Below are positions 13,201 to 24,906 of a stretch of 64,000 nt of DNA, piece by piece. Source of the stretch: Tamarix chinensis (lineage: Eukaryota > Streptophyta > Magnoliopsida > Caryophyllales > Tamaricaceae). Where the stretch lies: contig CM060171.1 in the NCBI GenBank assembly GCA_030549775.1, positions 59,764,360 through 59,828,359 of the forward strand, in the 5' to 3' direction. The first letter of the stretch is position 1, and every line of letters starts with the position of its first letter. The translations under genes were made by a program, and so were the position numbers. A model generated the notes under the pieces. The model was not told the DNA's origin, made no database searches, and saw only the letters and a list, made by a program, of their open reading frames with translations.

Positions 13201-15183
13201 GAAAAATAAGGTAGTTGGGTGCTTTGGATTTTTAGGAGTCCTAGGGATATTAAATAATAATAATAATAAATTTTATTAATTTATAAATTATTATATTTAT
13301 TTATAACTTATTTTAGGTTAGTTAATTAAATTAATTTCTAATAACTATGGCCTTAAGTCATTATTATTTTCATAATTATTATTATTATTATTTTATTAAA
13401 AAGTGTATATATAATTAAATTTTATTTAATAATTTATTATTTTATTCTTTAATCCTAAAATAAAATGTTTGGGGTATTATAAAAAATAGTTTTAGTTTTA
13501 CATCTAGATTGCTTGAATGAAAAAGAGGTGATTCATGATGTAACACCCCAAAATCACGACTTGAAAATTTCGTTTAAATTATGCTTTGCGGAAGCGAAAA
13601 TTAAAGAATGGTGGGTGTTACCGCCACACTTGACATAAGTCTGGTCTCCTCACCATCCTTACATCAAGTGCTAAGGCTTAAACAAATCAAACCATCCAAA
13701 GTTAAGAGAAATATAACACGAAATCAAGAGTTTTACAAAAGACATATTATCCAAGATAAATGATTGTTTAGGAATTAAATAACTAACCATTTAGAAAATA
13801 ACAACAGAGTACGCAAAAGTCATATATGGTCTGCCTTACACTCTTACAGTCCAACAAATTACAAGGAAAAAGGGGAAAAAGGGGCGGGGTCCACTAGCTC
13901 CCTAAATCTACCTACTTGTCGGGGTGACGCTTTTAGCCAACGCATGCCCTGGACGTACTCCTCTAAAAAGTGATAGTATCAGTACGACTTCCTCGTACTG
14001 AGTAAACCACAACGCCTCCGGGGAGGTAGCATACCCACGTAGCAAACATCATGCAAATACGAAATTTAAAGAGAATATATGCTCACATGCAAGGCCACGA
14101 TTTTGAAACACACAACCACATCACATTTAATAGTACGAGCTAGATGAAAATCTCCATCAAAGGCATTTAAGGCATGATTATAATTTCATAATCAATTTAA
14201 CTAACCAACAACCATACATTATGACCTAAGAAGAAGAGTTAGTGATATTCCAAGCAATCTCACCAAGGTCAAGTCATTCCTATTCCGATTATTATAGAAG
14301 TATTATGGTGGGTATCTAATCCGGTTATAAAATTTATAGCAATTCTCAAGTGGAATAAAATCCCATATCCATGACAAAGATCGTCAAGGAGGGTGGTGCC
14401 AAAATAAATCACTCGATTCCAGGGCAAAGCTCGCCAATGAAGCCACACGACATAACAGTCGCCCATACTAAACCTCAAAACTCAAGACCTTAAGTACGCG
14501 TACTCCCTATAGGGTGTATGGAATACCTATAGAGCAGAAGTGAGCCCCTTGACCTGAAGGCCCAAAACTATGCACTCGGCGGCCAAGTCCGAGGCACGAG
14601 ATTCCTTTCCGACTCGAGTCTTTCTCTTTAAGTAATTATTGTCTTATGAAATTTCGGGTTATTATTTCCTTTAGAATGTCGAGATTCACATCATTCAACT
14701 TAGTCAACCACCAACAAACAACATCACATCCAAGACCACAAGGTCACAACCATTCCAAGACAACACGGCCTAGGGTTAGGCATTATGCCATAGCCCGATT
14801 AATTATTCGATTCAATGTTCAAACCAATTATCCAATAATTTTCAACATTTATTTTAAGGCCAACACTTAATTTAATTAATCCATTTATCCACTTTGGAAC
14901 ACCTTTTTGCCTTAATAACCAAAATATCCCTCAAACTATAACTACCACATTTTTCTTCACTTTTATTACCGATTTTACTTACACAAACCATTTATCATGA
15001 AGCGTTAGCATAAAATAATTATTGATACTTTAAATCCGACAATCTCTTCAGTACTACAAAGGACCATATTATCCCTAACCATTTATCATACATAGTATAT
15101 GTAAACACTATTAGCATGCATTTCTAATATTTCATAGGCTCATACACTTTTCACAAACAAATCTCAACACAATCATGGTATAT

Positions 15184-15555
15184 AAAATTACATTTTACCT
15201 TAAACATATCCGTCTCATTATACTAGCATAAAACCAAGTTCGTTACCATTAGCGTACACTTTTTCACATTTAAGAATATCACTCCAGCATATAAAAGATT
15301 ATATGATAACACATGTTAATTTACACTTCATTATATTCATGTATGAATAAACTACAACATGCTCCCGTATAAACTACATTTTACCTTAGACATATTCATC
15401 TCATTTTACTAGCATAATTCAAGTTCGTTATTATTATCATATACTTCGTCAAATATTTAGAATGTCACTTAGGCACATGAAAAGATTGCATGATAACACA
15501 TGTTAATTTACAAATCATGGTATTCATGTAGAAAAGAAATACATCATGCTCCCAT
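15184..15555 (+). repeat. ~187-bp tandem duplication within the solo LTR
   Basis: Two units, 15184-15370 and 15371-15555, share TTACATTTTACCTTA, TACTAGCATAA, GATAACACATGTTAATTTAC and CATGCTCCC at matching places. They differ by many substitutions. Confidence 0.8.
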
Positions 15556-15949
15556 TTCCCACAAACATATGATAATTTGATATATACATTCTATCATGAT
15601 TTAGTCCTAGCAACTAGCTTATCATTTTCACATAAAAATTCTACCGTCTTCGGGTTAGTTGGGTTTACCTTGAGCTTCCTCCAAAAAAATACTCTAAGAA
15701 AGGTCAAGGTTGCCTAGAAGTGAAAACACCATCCAAACTACAAGCATTAATATTTATGCAAAATAAAATAATCGAAATGCAACCTACGCAAACTAATACT
15801 TGGAAATTATTATGAAGAATAAACGAGGCAGCCGGTGCATGAATTTAAGCACCGAGCTTACCAAGGATAAAGTGCTTACTTGGGGAAGGAAAATGGCTGC
15901 TTGGAGAAGGTAGAATACAAGGTAAAAGCTGGAAGAATTTTGAAACTAA

Positions 15950-16850
15950 ATTCGGTGGAGGGGAGAGGGGAGTTTTGGGGCTGCACTTACCTTTGTTTTC
16001 TTACTAGAATTAAGGGAAGGGAAGAGGGGCTTCAAGGAGCAAATTAGAGGGCTTAAAGGGAGGGGGAAAGGGGTGATATCTGTAGGTTGGGACACAAATA
16101 AAAGGGGAGAAAAATGGGGAGAAAAGGGGCTGCTACAAGGGTGAGTGGGGAAAGGTGCTGCAGGTTGGTTTTTTTAGGGGGGAGAGTTTCGAACCAGGGA
16201 GGCGGGGAAGGGCTGGTTTCAAGCATGGGAAAAGAGGAAAAAGAAGGGATAGGTGGCTGGAATAAAGGGATAGGGGTGCAGGTTGAGAGGGGAGGGAGAT
16301 ACAAGCTGTATCTCGCAGGAAGGGCTGGGTGACATGGGGTTTTGGGGCTGCACAAGGCTAGGTGACGTGAAGGCTAGGGGTGGCCTGATTTGCTAGGATT
16401 TTTTTGCAGGGAAGGAGGGCATGGGAAAAGAGGAAAAATAGGTAGGTAGATGGAGGAAGGATAGGGTAGGGCTGCAGGTTGAGAAGGGGAGGATGAGGCT
16501 GCAAGTTTAGAAGGTGGAAGGTTGAGTGTTGAAGGTAGGCTGCAGGTTGGGTGATGTGAAGGATGATGGTTGAGTGATGGCTGCCAAAATTTGCAGGCTT
16601 GGGTGGCATGAGAGAGGGTGAGGTTTTAGGGAGGAGGGGGCTGCGTTTGGGGAAGAGGAAAGGATGCAAAGGAGGGGATAGAGCTGGGTGAAAAAACTTA
16701 TGCATGGGAAGGGAGGAAGGTGACGGGTGCATGGTTTGGGGGCTGCAGGTCGTGCGACCTGCTGGGGTGGTTTGGGCTGGGTTTAGGTGGGGAAAAAGGT
16801 GGGAAAAAGGTGCAGGTTGATTAGAGAAAAGATTAGGAAGAAAAGAAAAA
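15950..16850 (+). repeat. Purine-rich, G-rich block of the solo LTR
   Basis: G- and A-rich plus strand with recurring GGGGCTGCA and GGGCTGCAGGTT phrases. The overlapping reading frames on both strands here (16053-16355, 16114-16332, 16358-16732) are composition artefacts. Confidence 0.75.
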
Positions 16851-17877
16851 AAAAACTCCTAAGGTAGTAGCTAACAAGAAGGTTATTAGGAAAAAGAATT
16901 ACCACCTAAACAAGACTTAATCTCCTCCAAAAAGAAATAATGATACTATTATTATTATGACCAATATTCTTATTATTATTATCATTATTTTATCACTTCC
17001 CCCATTTTATTATGTTTTCCATTATTGCCAACATTGTTATTATTCTTACCATCCCCTTCTACTTTAATTACTCACCTCTTATGATCGGTATTATTACGAC
17101 ATCAATTTTTTTTCTTCCTCTACTCTTTCTTGCACTTAGCCCGGGTTATTTTTATAACTCAAATTATTTATGGAACCACTTGAGAAAACAAGGCGATCGA
17201 TAAAAAAAATATTAATAAAAATAATAATAATAACAATAATAATAATCTTATGGTTCACTTTGCCTACTAATCACGTTTTAAGTCTTGCATGTCTAAAATA
17301 AGGGTTAATTAATACGTGGTATTACACATGATGTATAACATTATGTAGATTTTTTTAAGAATTCTGTTCTAGTTGTGTTAGAGTGAAAGAAACCAAAATA
17401 ATCAAAAATTTAGTTATCCTAAGCATAGTTAACTTAAGCTAGTGATGATGAGAGTAGAATAAGAATTTTATAAATTTGAAAATAATAAAATTGGTATAAA
17501 AGACAAAAAAAATATGTATTTACTAGGGGAAAATGAAATAAAACCCTAAAATTAATAAAATTTATTGGAAAGGATAAATAATTATAGGAACCCAAATATA
17601 TAAAATTACTGAGTATTAAAGTTTGTTTAAAGCTTGATGTATAAAAAATAAGTAAGGAAACAACAAAATGAATAATATGTAGAAATGAATTTTTCACTAC
17701 AACAAATTGGTCCATTAACGACCAATTTAACGACCAATTTATTTTTTGGTCGCTATTGATATATTATTAACGACCACCATCAAAAGTCGTTGTTATTGGT
17801 ATATCAATTACGACTAATATAATTTTTGGTCGTTAAACATTAATTTATTGGTCGCTAAAAATGGTTAAGTCTCATAT

Positions 17878-17887
17878 ATATAATATA

Positions 17888-17953
<66 letters not shown>
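17878..17953. repeat. (TA)n microsatellite
   Basis: A near-pure TA run near the left end of the CACTA element. Confidence 0.95.
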
Positions 17954-18059
17954 GTTTTTATAATAATTTTTTAAAAAAATTTAAAATCCAAAAAAAAAAT
18001 GTGATAGAAAATAAAAAACACTTAAACCCCTTCAAATCCTTAAAATTTCAAAAAAAAAA

Positions 18060-18617
18060 AAACCAAAATCCCGCCCCAGGCCCCAGCCCCAAGCCTTATC
18101 TTCAGTTTTTTGAGTTTCGACCAACACCTGCTCTCTGCTGCCTTACCCCCCCGACCCCTTGCCCCCTGCCTCCCTGCTCTGCTGCCTTACCCCCGACCCC
18201 TTGCCCCTGCCTCTTCCTGCTCTGCATCTTCGACCCAGGCCGCACCACCACACCAGCCACCGCTGCTCGAGCACGCTACCAGCCCTCCTCTCGTCGTCGT
18301 CATCCTCCAGCGCAGCAGCAACGAGCAACAGCAGCAGCCGCCAGCAACGCACGAAGGCAGCAGCGGCGCGCCACCACCTGTCAGCCTCCAGCGCCGCTCG
18401 GCACCGTCGAGTGGTCCTTGGCCACCGGCGAAGCTCCAGCACCCCTCATCCTCTCCAATTTCGCAGCAATTCGTTTGGTATAAAAACTCAAACCCTAACT
18501 TCGGTTTTGATTAATTTTGAATGAATTAACTTATGATAAGATAAATTAGTTGTTTAATTATATATAGATGTGCTGTATGAGTGATTTGAAATGGTTAATT
18601 GTATTAGTTGTAGTTGA
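18060..18617. other. Cargo of the CACTA element: GC-rich leader-like segment plus LTR-shared piece
   Basis: 18060-18473 is C-rich and GC-rich in AT-rich surroundings, with CAGCAGCA-type runs. 18474-18617 aligns without length change to 49327-49470 of the reversed long LTR. Both begin TTTGGTATAA, both continue AAACCCTAAC, TTTTGATTAATT and GTGATAAG/ATGATAAG, and both end near GGTTAATTGT. The C-rich segment upstream has a counterpart at 48940-49326. Overlapping frames at 18001-18524 on both strands are composition-driven. A leader-plus-intron arrangement (C-rich stretch, then G-GTATAA and an AT-rich stretch) is possible but unproven. Confidence 0.7.
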
Positions 18618-18811
18618 TTTGTAAAAATTACCGATGAACGACATTTCTAGAGTCGGACTCCGCCATGATTCGCAGCTCCCTTATACGTACCCAATTCTTA
18701 TGCAGGGACAACGTCACTGCTTTTTGAATCACCATAGTCTCTGTCATGTTCATTTCCACTTATAAGTTTACCCGTAGTCTATGTTAATCGGATGGTCATC
18801 AATATGGCCGA

Positions 18812-19171
18812 ATGGAATTGAAGGGTATCGACCATTACCAACTTGTAAATTTTGAGGTATTGATGGCTATCCAATTAGACAGTCTCATAATAAACTTATA
18901 CAGCGGCCATTTGTCATCACACCGAGGAGATACAAGAATAAATTTATCAGGTCGGAAAAACCGATATACGCCAGCTCCTTTTATCCCAATAATTTCAAGC
19001 CATCAATATGATATTACTACTGCTACTATTATTATTATTAGCAGATACACTGAATTTGATTTCATCAGTGCTGATCTTATTTGTCGAGTCTTCAAAAAGA
19101 AGTCGGGAGAGACTCGGCAGACTAAGTTGATCTTATTGGTTCTCGTTATGCTCTTTTTTCATTTCCCCTAG
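18812..19171 (+). other. Uncertain reading frame (119 codons) inside the CACTA element
   Basis: An open frame of 119 codons with fairly mixed composition, unlike the low-complexity frames nearby. Near its end it contains CRVFKKK, which resembles the last subdomain of plant NAC transcription factors (typically CRVFKK). A seven-residue match is too short to call homology. The rest of the peptide, including an isoleucine run and a hydrophobic end, does not look like a NAC domain. It may be a captured gene scrap or chance. No function is assigned. Confidence 0.2.
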
Positions 19172-21164
19172 CTGGCTAGCCTCCTGCATATAATGTGCCA
19201 CCTCTACATATAACAACAAAGAAACTAGCTATGATTATTCTAATATGGAACATTTGAAAGGAGATTATTTGGAGGAGTAGTTAGTGATGTTTTTCAAGTT
19301 GTAAATTTTTTGTTGAAGCTCTTGATTGGGATAGTGATGATAGCCTAGGCTTGTTGAATTTTAATTTCCTTAACTACTTGCTCATTTATCTATGTTCTTT
19401 CTCTCCATTGTATGCAATTATATTCATCACTAACCTATCATTATCTTATTTATTAAAGGTTTTATTATTGTAAAATTTTGGATCTACTACACTTAGCCTT
19501 GCATGGGGCATTGAATTAGGTGAATGATCACACCTCTCTTCATGTTTTATGTAGTAATTTCACCTCCATTCCCTTATTTTTCTTCCTCATGTGTCATTAG
19601 AACAAAATTTTCAATTATGGGAAAAAGGACTTGATGTGGTTTTATGAAAGTAAACGGAAGGTTGGATCGAAGATTGTATGAGAAACAATCACCTACGAAT
19701 TAATGCAAAAGAAACGAAGGTTGTATCTCATTTGGTCCTACTTTCTCCCTGGCATGCCTTGTGCTTCTGTCTATTAGCTATCACCTTCTGCCTATCCCTT
19801 ATTAAGGATTATTCCATCTCTTTTTCAACTTGCTATAAGCAAAGAAAGCTAGTGAGGAAATTGTTGCTCAAACTTTTATATATTTTTACCCAAGATTGAA
19901 GTTCAACTATCCATTACCCCTTCTTTTTGGTGAGTCTTTTTTGGGTTTGTATTTCTTGCTGATGCTTCTATGTGCAACAGGAAAATCAAAAAGGTTCCTC
20001 TTTTGCTCATGATATATTAGAGCTTTCTGCAAGTAAAGATTATCCCAGTTTAAGTTATTGATTGATGCTTACCACTGGTAAGATTATCCCAATTGCACAC
20101 TCTGACCCATTGCCTTTTGTTTGAGTTTACCTGCTCAGGAGCATAAGCATTAGCATCTGTGGCATTAACACTATCATAAATATTACAATCATTTTTTTCC
20201 CTCCATGTCTCCAAGTATCAGAATTGATTTATGACAACAAATACACTCTCCCTGTCTTAAATTTTGTCATTTCAGAGATGCACACACAGATTGAGATAGT
20301 TATTATAATGCTTAAACTTGACTGAAATGGTCCTAATTAAATTTCACAAGCTTCAGGAGATAATAAATTAAAATTATATAGCTTGTTTATGGGAAAATGG
20401 ATAACTAACGGAATAATTTTGGAATTTTGCTTATTATTTAGACTGAAATCTTGAAGTGAGAGATACTTGAAAAGATTAAATTAATGCTGAAAAGACAAAT
20501 AATACCAAAGAATAGAGGGGATAACTGAACTGTTTGGAATAAAGGCATGCAAAAATATTACGATGGATTAAAGAGTTACCTTCATGTAAGTATAATACCA
20601 ATTAGGATAACACCTTTCTTGGCTTTGAAGAGTTTCATAACCATAAGTTTTCTTATAACACTTGCAACCATGAAGATATATAAACACGTGATCATATATC
20701 AGCACCATATAAAGTGATAGATAACCATTATACCAATAAAAAATGCAAGCGAAAGGGCTCACATTTATTGTTTGGCATGGTGTTTTTATTTTATTTTGAT
20801 ATGATATGTCATTGTTTATTTGATACTTATATTAATTATTGTTTTTATATTTCTGTTGTTGCAGATCCAACTCATTTGACAAGCTGACTAAGTCTATTAG
20901 GTTGGTAAATATAACGATTAATTTTTAGGTGGTTGCTTATCATGATATTTTTGTAATGTAATGGTATCTTATAACTCTTTTGTAATATATTTATAATTAA
21001 TCAAATATTTTTTTGTACGAGATATTTGATACAAATTATCTGTATGAATATTTAGTTGAATGTTTGTAGACAGATATTTAGAAAATTAGATTCATACGTT
21101 AAAAGGGATATATATGCATACAGGTACAGGGATTTTAGTAGTGAAGGAAAAATTGGTCGTTATT

Positions 21165-21400
21165 GGTGTGAAATTAGTCGCTAATATTATTTACGACAGT
21201 ATATTTTGTTTGTCGCTATTGTTTATAACGACCAACATTATTTGTTGTCGCTACTTGCTAATAGCGACCAACGTTTTGCGCCGTCGCTATTACTTATAAC
21301 GACCAATATTATTAGTTGTCGCTATTGCTTATAGCGACCAACGTTATATGCTGTCGCTATTGCTTTAGCGACCAAAAAATTTCGGTTGGTCGTTAAAGCC
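21165..21400. repeat. Subterminal palindromic repeat array of the CACTA element
   Basis: Repeated GTCGCTATT-GCTTATAGCGAC phrases at ~55-60-bp spacing can each fold into a hairpin with GTCGCTA/TAGCGAC arms. They are interleaved with CCAACGTTA and TTAGTTGTCGC. The array is much denser than the left subterminal zone, so the two ends are asymmetric. Confidence 0.75.
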
Positions 21401-22005
21401 TTTAGCGAAGGAGCAATAACGACCACTGACGACCAACAATTTGTTTGGTCGTTAATGACATTAGCGACCAAAATTTGGCCATTAATGACCAAAATTGTTG
21501 GTCGTTAAAAGCCTAGTTTTTTGTAGTGTTTGGTAAATGCATAAAATAAATGGCTCAATATCTAAATGTATATGGATTAATTCAAAAATATTTTAAAATT
21601 ATATATTACATATATTAACCGTGAACTAAAATAATCATAGAAAATGAGATTTGTCACAAATAAATAAAATGAAATACAAAAGGCTCAAATTTAACACAAT
21701 GGTCTAGATATCAATTTTAATAATTTTAGAAACATATTCATAGTGTAATTATGGTAAAGGAAAAATAGGATGTTAAACATAACCCCTTGTAGATGAAGAT
21801 GATAATTAGATTAAATGGGTTTTAAATAATTAATGGTGCAATGGGTTTAATGTGAACGCTTCAATAAAATATTAATTCTTAAATTAAAATATCTTTACTT
21901 TAGAATTAGTTTGCTCTCTAAGGATATTTACCATAGACATAAGGTGTTAGTTCTTGTTTTATTGGTTTTTTGGTTACCATTTTGGCATTAGAGAAGCTTT
22001 ATTGC

Positions 22006-24906
22006 ATCGAATATAACATAAATATAATATTTTAATCTTCTCCTCATTAATCAATCCTAAATTTAAACTTAATTTTAACCCAAAACATAATATTTTCCTT
22101 TTCTTTATTTTCCTTTTTCTTTTTTCCCATTTCATCTTTTATCCCCCAAAGACTTCTTCTCCTTTTTGTGAGTTTTGCTTCTCTTAGCTTCAATTAATAT
22201 GAGATGCCTTCCTTTTGTGACTTATATTGCATCTACACTCCATCATAATTTATTACCTCAATCAAAAGAATTGTATGCCATCGATCTATGCCAAATGATC
22301 CCCTAGCTTTTGCAGTACACCTTTTACTTCTACAAATAATACTACACTTTCACTCCTTACTCCTTTTGATGCATTTTTTTAACTCTCCTAGACTCCCTCC
22401 CTCTATTCTTAGTTTCATTGAACATGTTCTTTGTTGAAGCTCTGCCATTTATGTACCACAAAGTTTACATTTTTAGTCATGCCTTATGTTGTTCAAACAT
22501 TAGAACATAAACATCTCACATTATTCAAGCCCTGCTATATGACATCCTTATACAAGACATCCATTATTTATGCCAAAACTTCATGTAACATCGCAACCTT
22601 ACAACACCTACCTTAGTTGTATCAGCCACAACCCTAGCTATGTCAACCACTCACGCAGCCTCCCCTAGCACCTTCAACTTCCCATACAAACCTCCTCTAA
22701 TTGTACAATCACCTCACACAACCTCTTTCTTCAACAAACCCACCCTCCCTACCTAAATACCTCAAGCAAACAATCCTTACTTGTGTGATTCCCTCTTTCA
22801 ATACACCCCTTCGTAGGTTACAATCTCACATAAACCACCTCATATGTGCCACAACCTTACACAACTTGGTGACTCTTCTTTACTTAGGCTCCTTGCCTTT
22901 TCCATCCTCCTTTGCCTTACCTTTTCCATGGTTACTTTCCAAAGTTCTAACCATGTATTATTCTTGGTTTTTAGGTAATTTTTTGATGGTTTTAGAGGAT
23001 GATTCGTAGGGTTTTCATTTGCTTAGAGATCAATGAAATTTTTGATAAGGATATAAGTCATAGGTAGGTTTGTGAATGCCATGTGTAATTTATATGAAAT
23101 CTCATGCATAGTGCTATTATGATTTATAATCTATGTTGTTAATGATAAATCATGATAATGTTATGTTATATTATGGAAAAGAGAGTAGTATGTGAAAGCA
23201 TGCAATTATGTGTATTAGTTGGTTAAGCTTGCTTTGTAAGCCAGTAAATTGGCATGAATCATAGTATAAACTAGGTTACAATAAATGAATTATATGTATA
23301 CATGGTTAATTATTTTCATGATGATGTAAGTTAGAGGTTGAAAATAAAACATGATGATGTGGCATCCCATTTTTATAAACCCTAATTTAGAAACCTTAAT
23401 TATAAAACCAAATATGATGTGTAATTAATTATGATAATTATTATAAGATTATATGCATTAAATGTAGCATTATTATATGTATAATTATGATCAATTAGAG
23501 TTAAATTTAATTAGATAAATATGATAGAATTTAGGTTATTAATTATAATCCTAATTTAAACCCTAAGTGATACATATTTCATCGAAGAACTTAATCATTC
23601 TAGCTAATTTTTTCCCTAGTTCAAATTAGTTATCTAGCAACCCTACCCTACCCTATTATGTTTGTACTTCTACCACACAATTCCACCTTTTGCTCCTTTG
23701 ACAAGTTTCTTTCCTTCATGCCATCTTCCTCTTGTTCAACCCATACTTTTCCTTTATCTACTATGCTTCTCTCATTTTCGTCTACTCAGCGGTGCGTAAC
23801 CCTCGCCTATATAAGTCCTTCTCCCATCCAAATTTTCTTTTTCATCTTTACCTAGCAATGACAAAAACATCTGATTCTACCCCTAGCAATGCCTAAAACC
23901 ACCAAAATTCCCCCTTTTCTATGACCAAAATAATCACACCTTCACCCTTATCTATAGCCAAAACCACTAAAATCCCCCCTTAGCAAAAGCAATAAGCATT
24001 TTCTCCCCTTATGATGACAATGACAAGTGACATTTGTCTTCTCCTCCTTGTTGCATGATTTTTTGTCAATGTTCTTATTATGTTGTTGTCTTATCAGGCT
24101 TTCTTTTCCCTAGGTATTTTCTAACCATTTTCCCTTATCTATTTTAATTAATTTTAGTTATTGTTGTATTGTATTAGAGGCTAAAATAAATTTTATTGGG
24201 TGTTATTTTCTTAGGTAATGTTTGAGGTGTTATGGAGAAGATGGTTATTTGTGCTTTTTATGTAGCTTGAATTTCGTTAAATCCAATAACTCATAAGATG
24301 GTAGAATTTATATGCAAGTATGATAGATTTTTTAGATCTAGAATCACACTAGGGTTTGGTATTATATAAGTGTTATGAATTATATAATATAAAAAACATT
24401 CTTGTAAATAGATGAAATGGAACTTTAACTAACCATTAAATATAAGCTATATGCATTATAATTTGTTGATTAGTTAATGTGCAAATGTCTAGGATTTTGT
24501 TAGGGTTTGTAATCTTGTCATTTTGTGATGTGATTTACACGATAAGTGTTCTATAATTATCATTTCATGGTAAACAGTGCTGATATAAATATTATAAAAG
24601 CATGTACACATGATTATGGTTAAAATATCATAATTGTAGGAGCTCTTAATTTTTTTTATTCAATGGTGTGCCATTCTGCATTAGTATGGTCATAGCCTAC
24701 TCTCTAAGTAACTTATGGGCCCTATCGAGGGTATATACTTAAAAATTAGGTATTATAGGTATAGAGGGTATAATATTTTCTTATGCACCAATGTGACTAA
24801 AGTGTTATTATATCTATAGGTTAGATAGTTAAGAGGGTACAATGATATCTTATGTGCTAATAAGACCAGTGTACTTATATATCTATAGGTTATTATTGTA
24901 TGCCCG
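22006..24906. other. Eroded repeat ground, no gene recognised
   Basis: 22020-22980 is pyrimidine-rich with several CCTCCCT/CCCTAG phrases resembling the pyrimidine-rich middle of the long LTRs. 22990-23340 resembles the TATTATGCATGTG zone of the reversed LTR, and GATGTGGCATCCCATTTT near 23353 could be an old LTR tip. 24660-24906 holds degenerate phrases but no firm boundary. Short frames at 22431-22616, 22701-23009 and 23658-23855 show no domain. This is the host of the Ty3/gypsy insertion that follows. Confidence 0.4.

Larger units (their letters stand above)
8755..13480 (+). mobile_element. Old long LTR of the TGTAACACCCC superfamily, 5' tip lost
   Basis: The order of features matches the other long LTRs. 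It runs CACACACTACC-like start (~8755), CGTCATTGCCTACTTGCA (~9100), TATGGGAATAAGTAGCA (~9140), eroded CCGGTGG motifs (9400-9910 and 10625-10645), a pyrimidine-rich middle (10730-11600), a purine-rich GC-rich block (12090-13200), then an AT-rich tail ending GGGGTATTAT near 13480. The TGTAACACCCC tip is missing. Flanking AAAAAT copies (8749-8754 and ~13481-13486) might be the old target duplication but are low-complexity. It sits in copy B and is interrupted by a hAT MITE at 9951-10619. Substitution-rich compared with its relatives, it is among the older insertions here. Confidence 0.75.
13539..17326 (+). mobile_element. Solo LTR, 3788 bp, TGTAACACCCC...GGTATTACA
   Basis: A perfect 5-bp target duplication, CATGA, lies at 13534-13538 and 17327-17331. 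Copy A has the empty site (TGATTGATGATGAATAAAA near 2251). The tips form an imperfect inverted repeat, TGTAACACCCC against TGTAATACCAC. The 5' part contains the family phrases GCGGAAGCG (~13592) and GTTACCGCCACACTTGA (~13617). No primer site, polypurine tract or coding region is present. The long-LTR style recalls Ty3/gypsy chromoviruses such as Tekay, from memory of the family only. Confidence 0.88.
17695..21528. mobile_element. CACTA (En/Spm-type) element, 3834 bp, probably non-autonomous
   Basis: The left end is CACTACAACAAATTGG. The right end, inverted, starts CACTACAAAAAACTAGG. The 3-bp target duplication TTT lies at 17692-17694 and 21529-21531. Subterminal zones (17711-17870 and ~21150-21510) hold many copies of AACGACCAA and its inverse TTGGTCGTT, the expected transposase-binding arrangement. 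I see no recognisable transposase (TNP2-like) domain, and the reading frames are short, so it is probably non-autonomous. The interior carries a GC-rich segment (18060-18473) and a 144-bp piece shared with a long LTR (see 18474-18617). It sits in copy B, and copy A has the empty site near 2640. Confidence 0.9.
6205..22005 (+). repeat. Dispersed repeat copy B, split by four nested insertions
   Basis: This is the partner of copy A (1050-3305). Joining 6205-6835, 8192-~8750, ~13482-13538, 17332-17694 and 21529-22005 restores collinearity with copy A, apart from substitutions and small indels. The four interruptions are described separately: a solo LTR, an old long LTR, a second solo LTR and a CACTA element. 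Target duplications support three of the four junction pairs exactly. Confidence 0.8.

Noticed and set aside
18001..18524. Four overlapping frames over the GC-rich part of the CACTA element, considered as a captured gene exon
   Set aside because: All frames are open because of composition. None shows a recognisable domain, so I report the segment as cargo and not as a gene.
19075..19120. NAC transcription factor fragment suggested by CRVFKKK
   Set aside because: Only seven residues match and the surrounding peptide does not fit a NAC domain; kept only as a low-confidence note.
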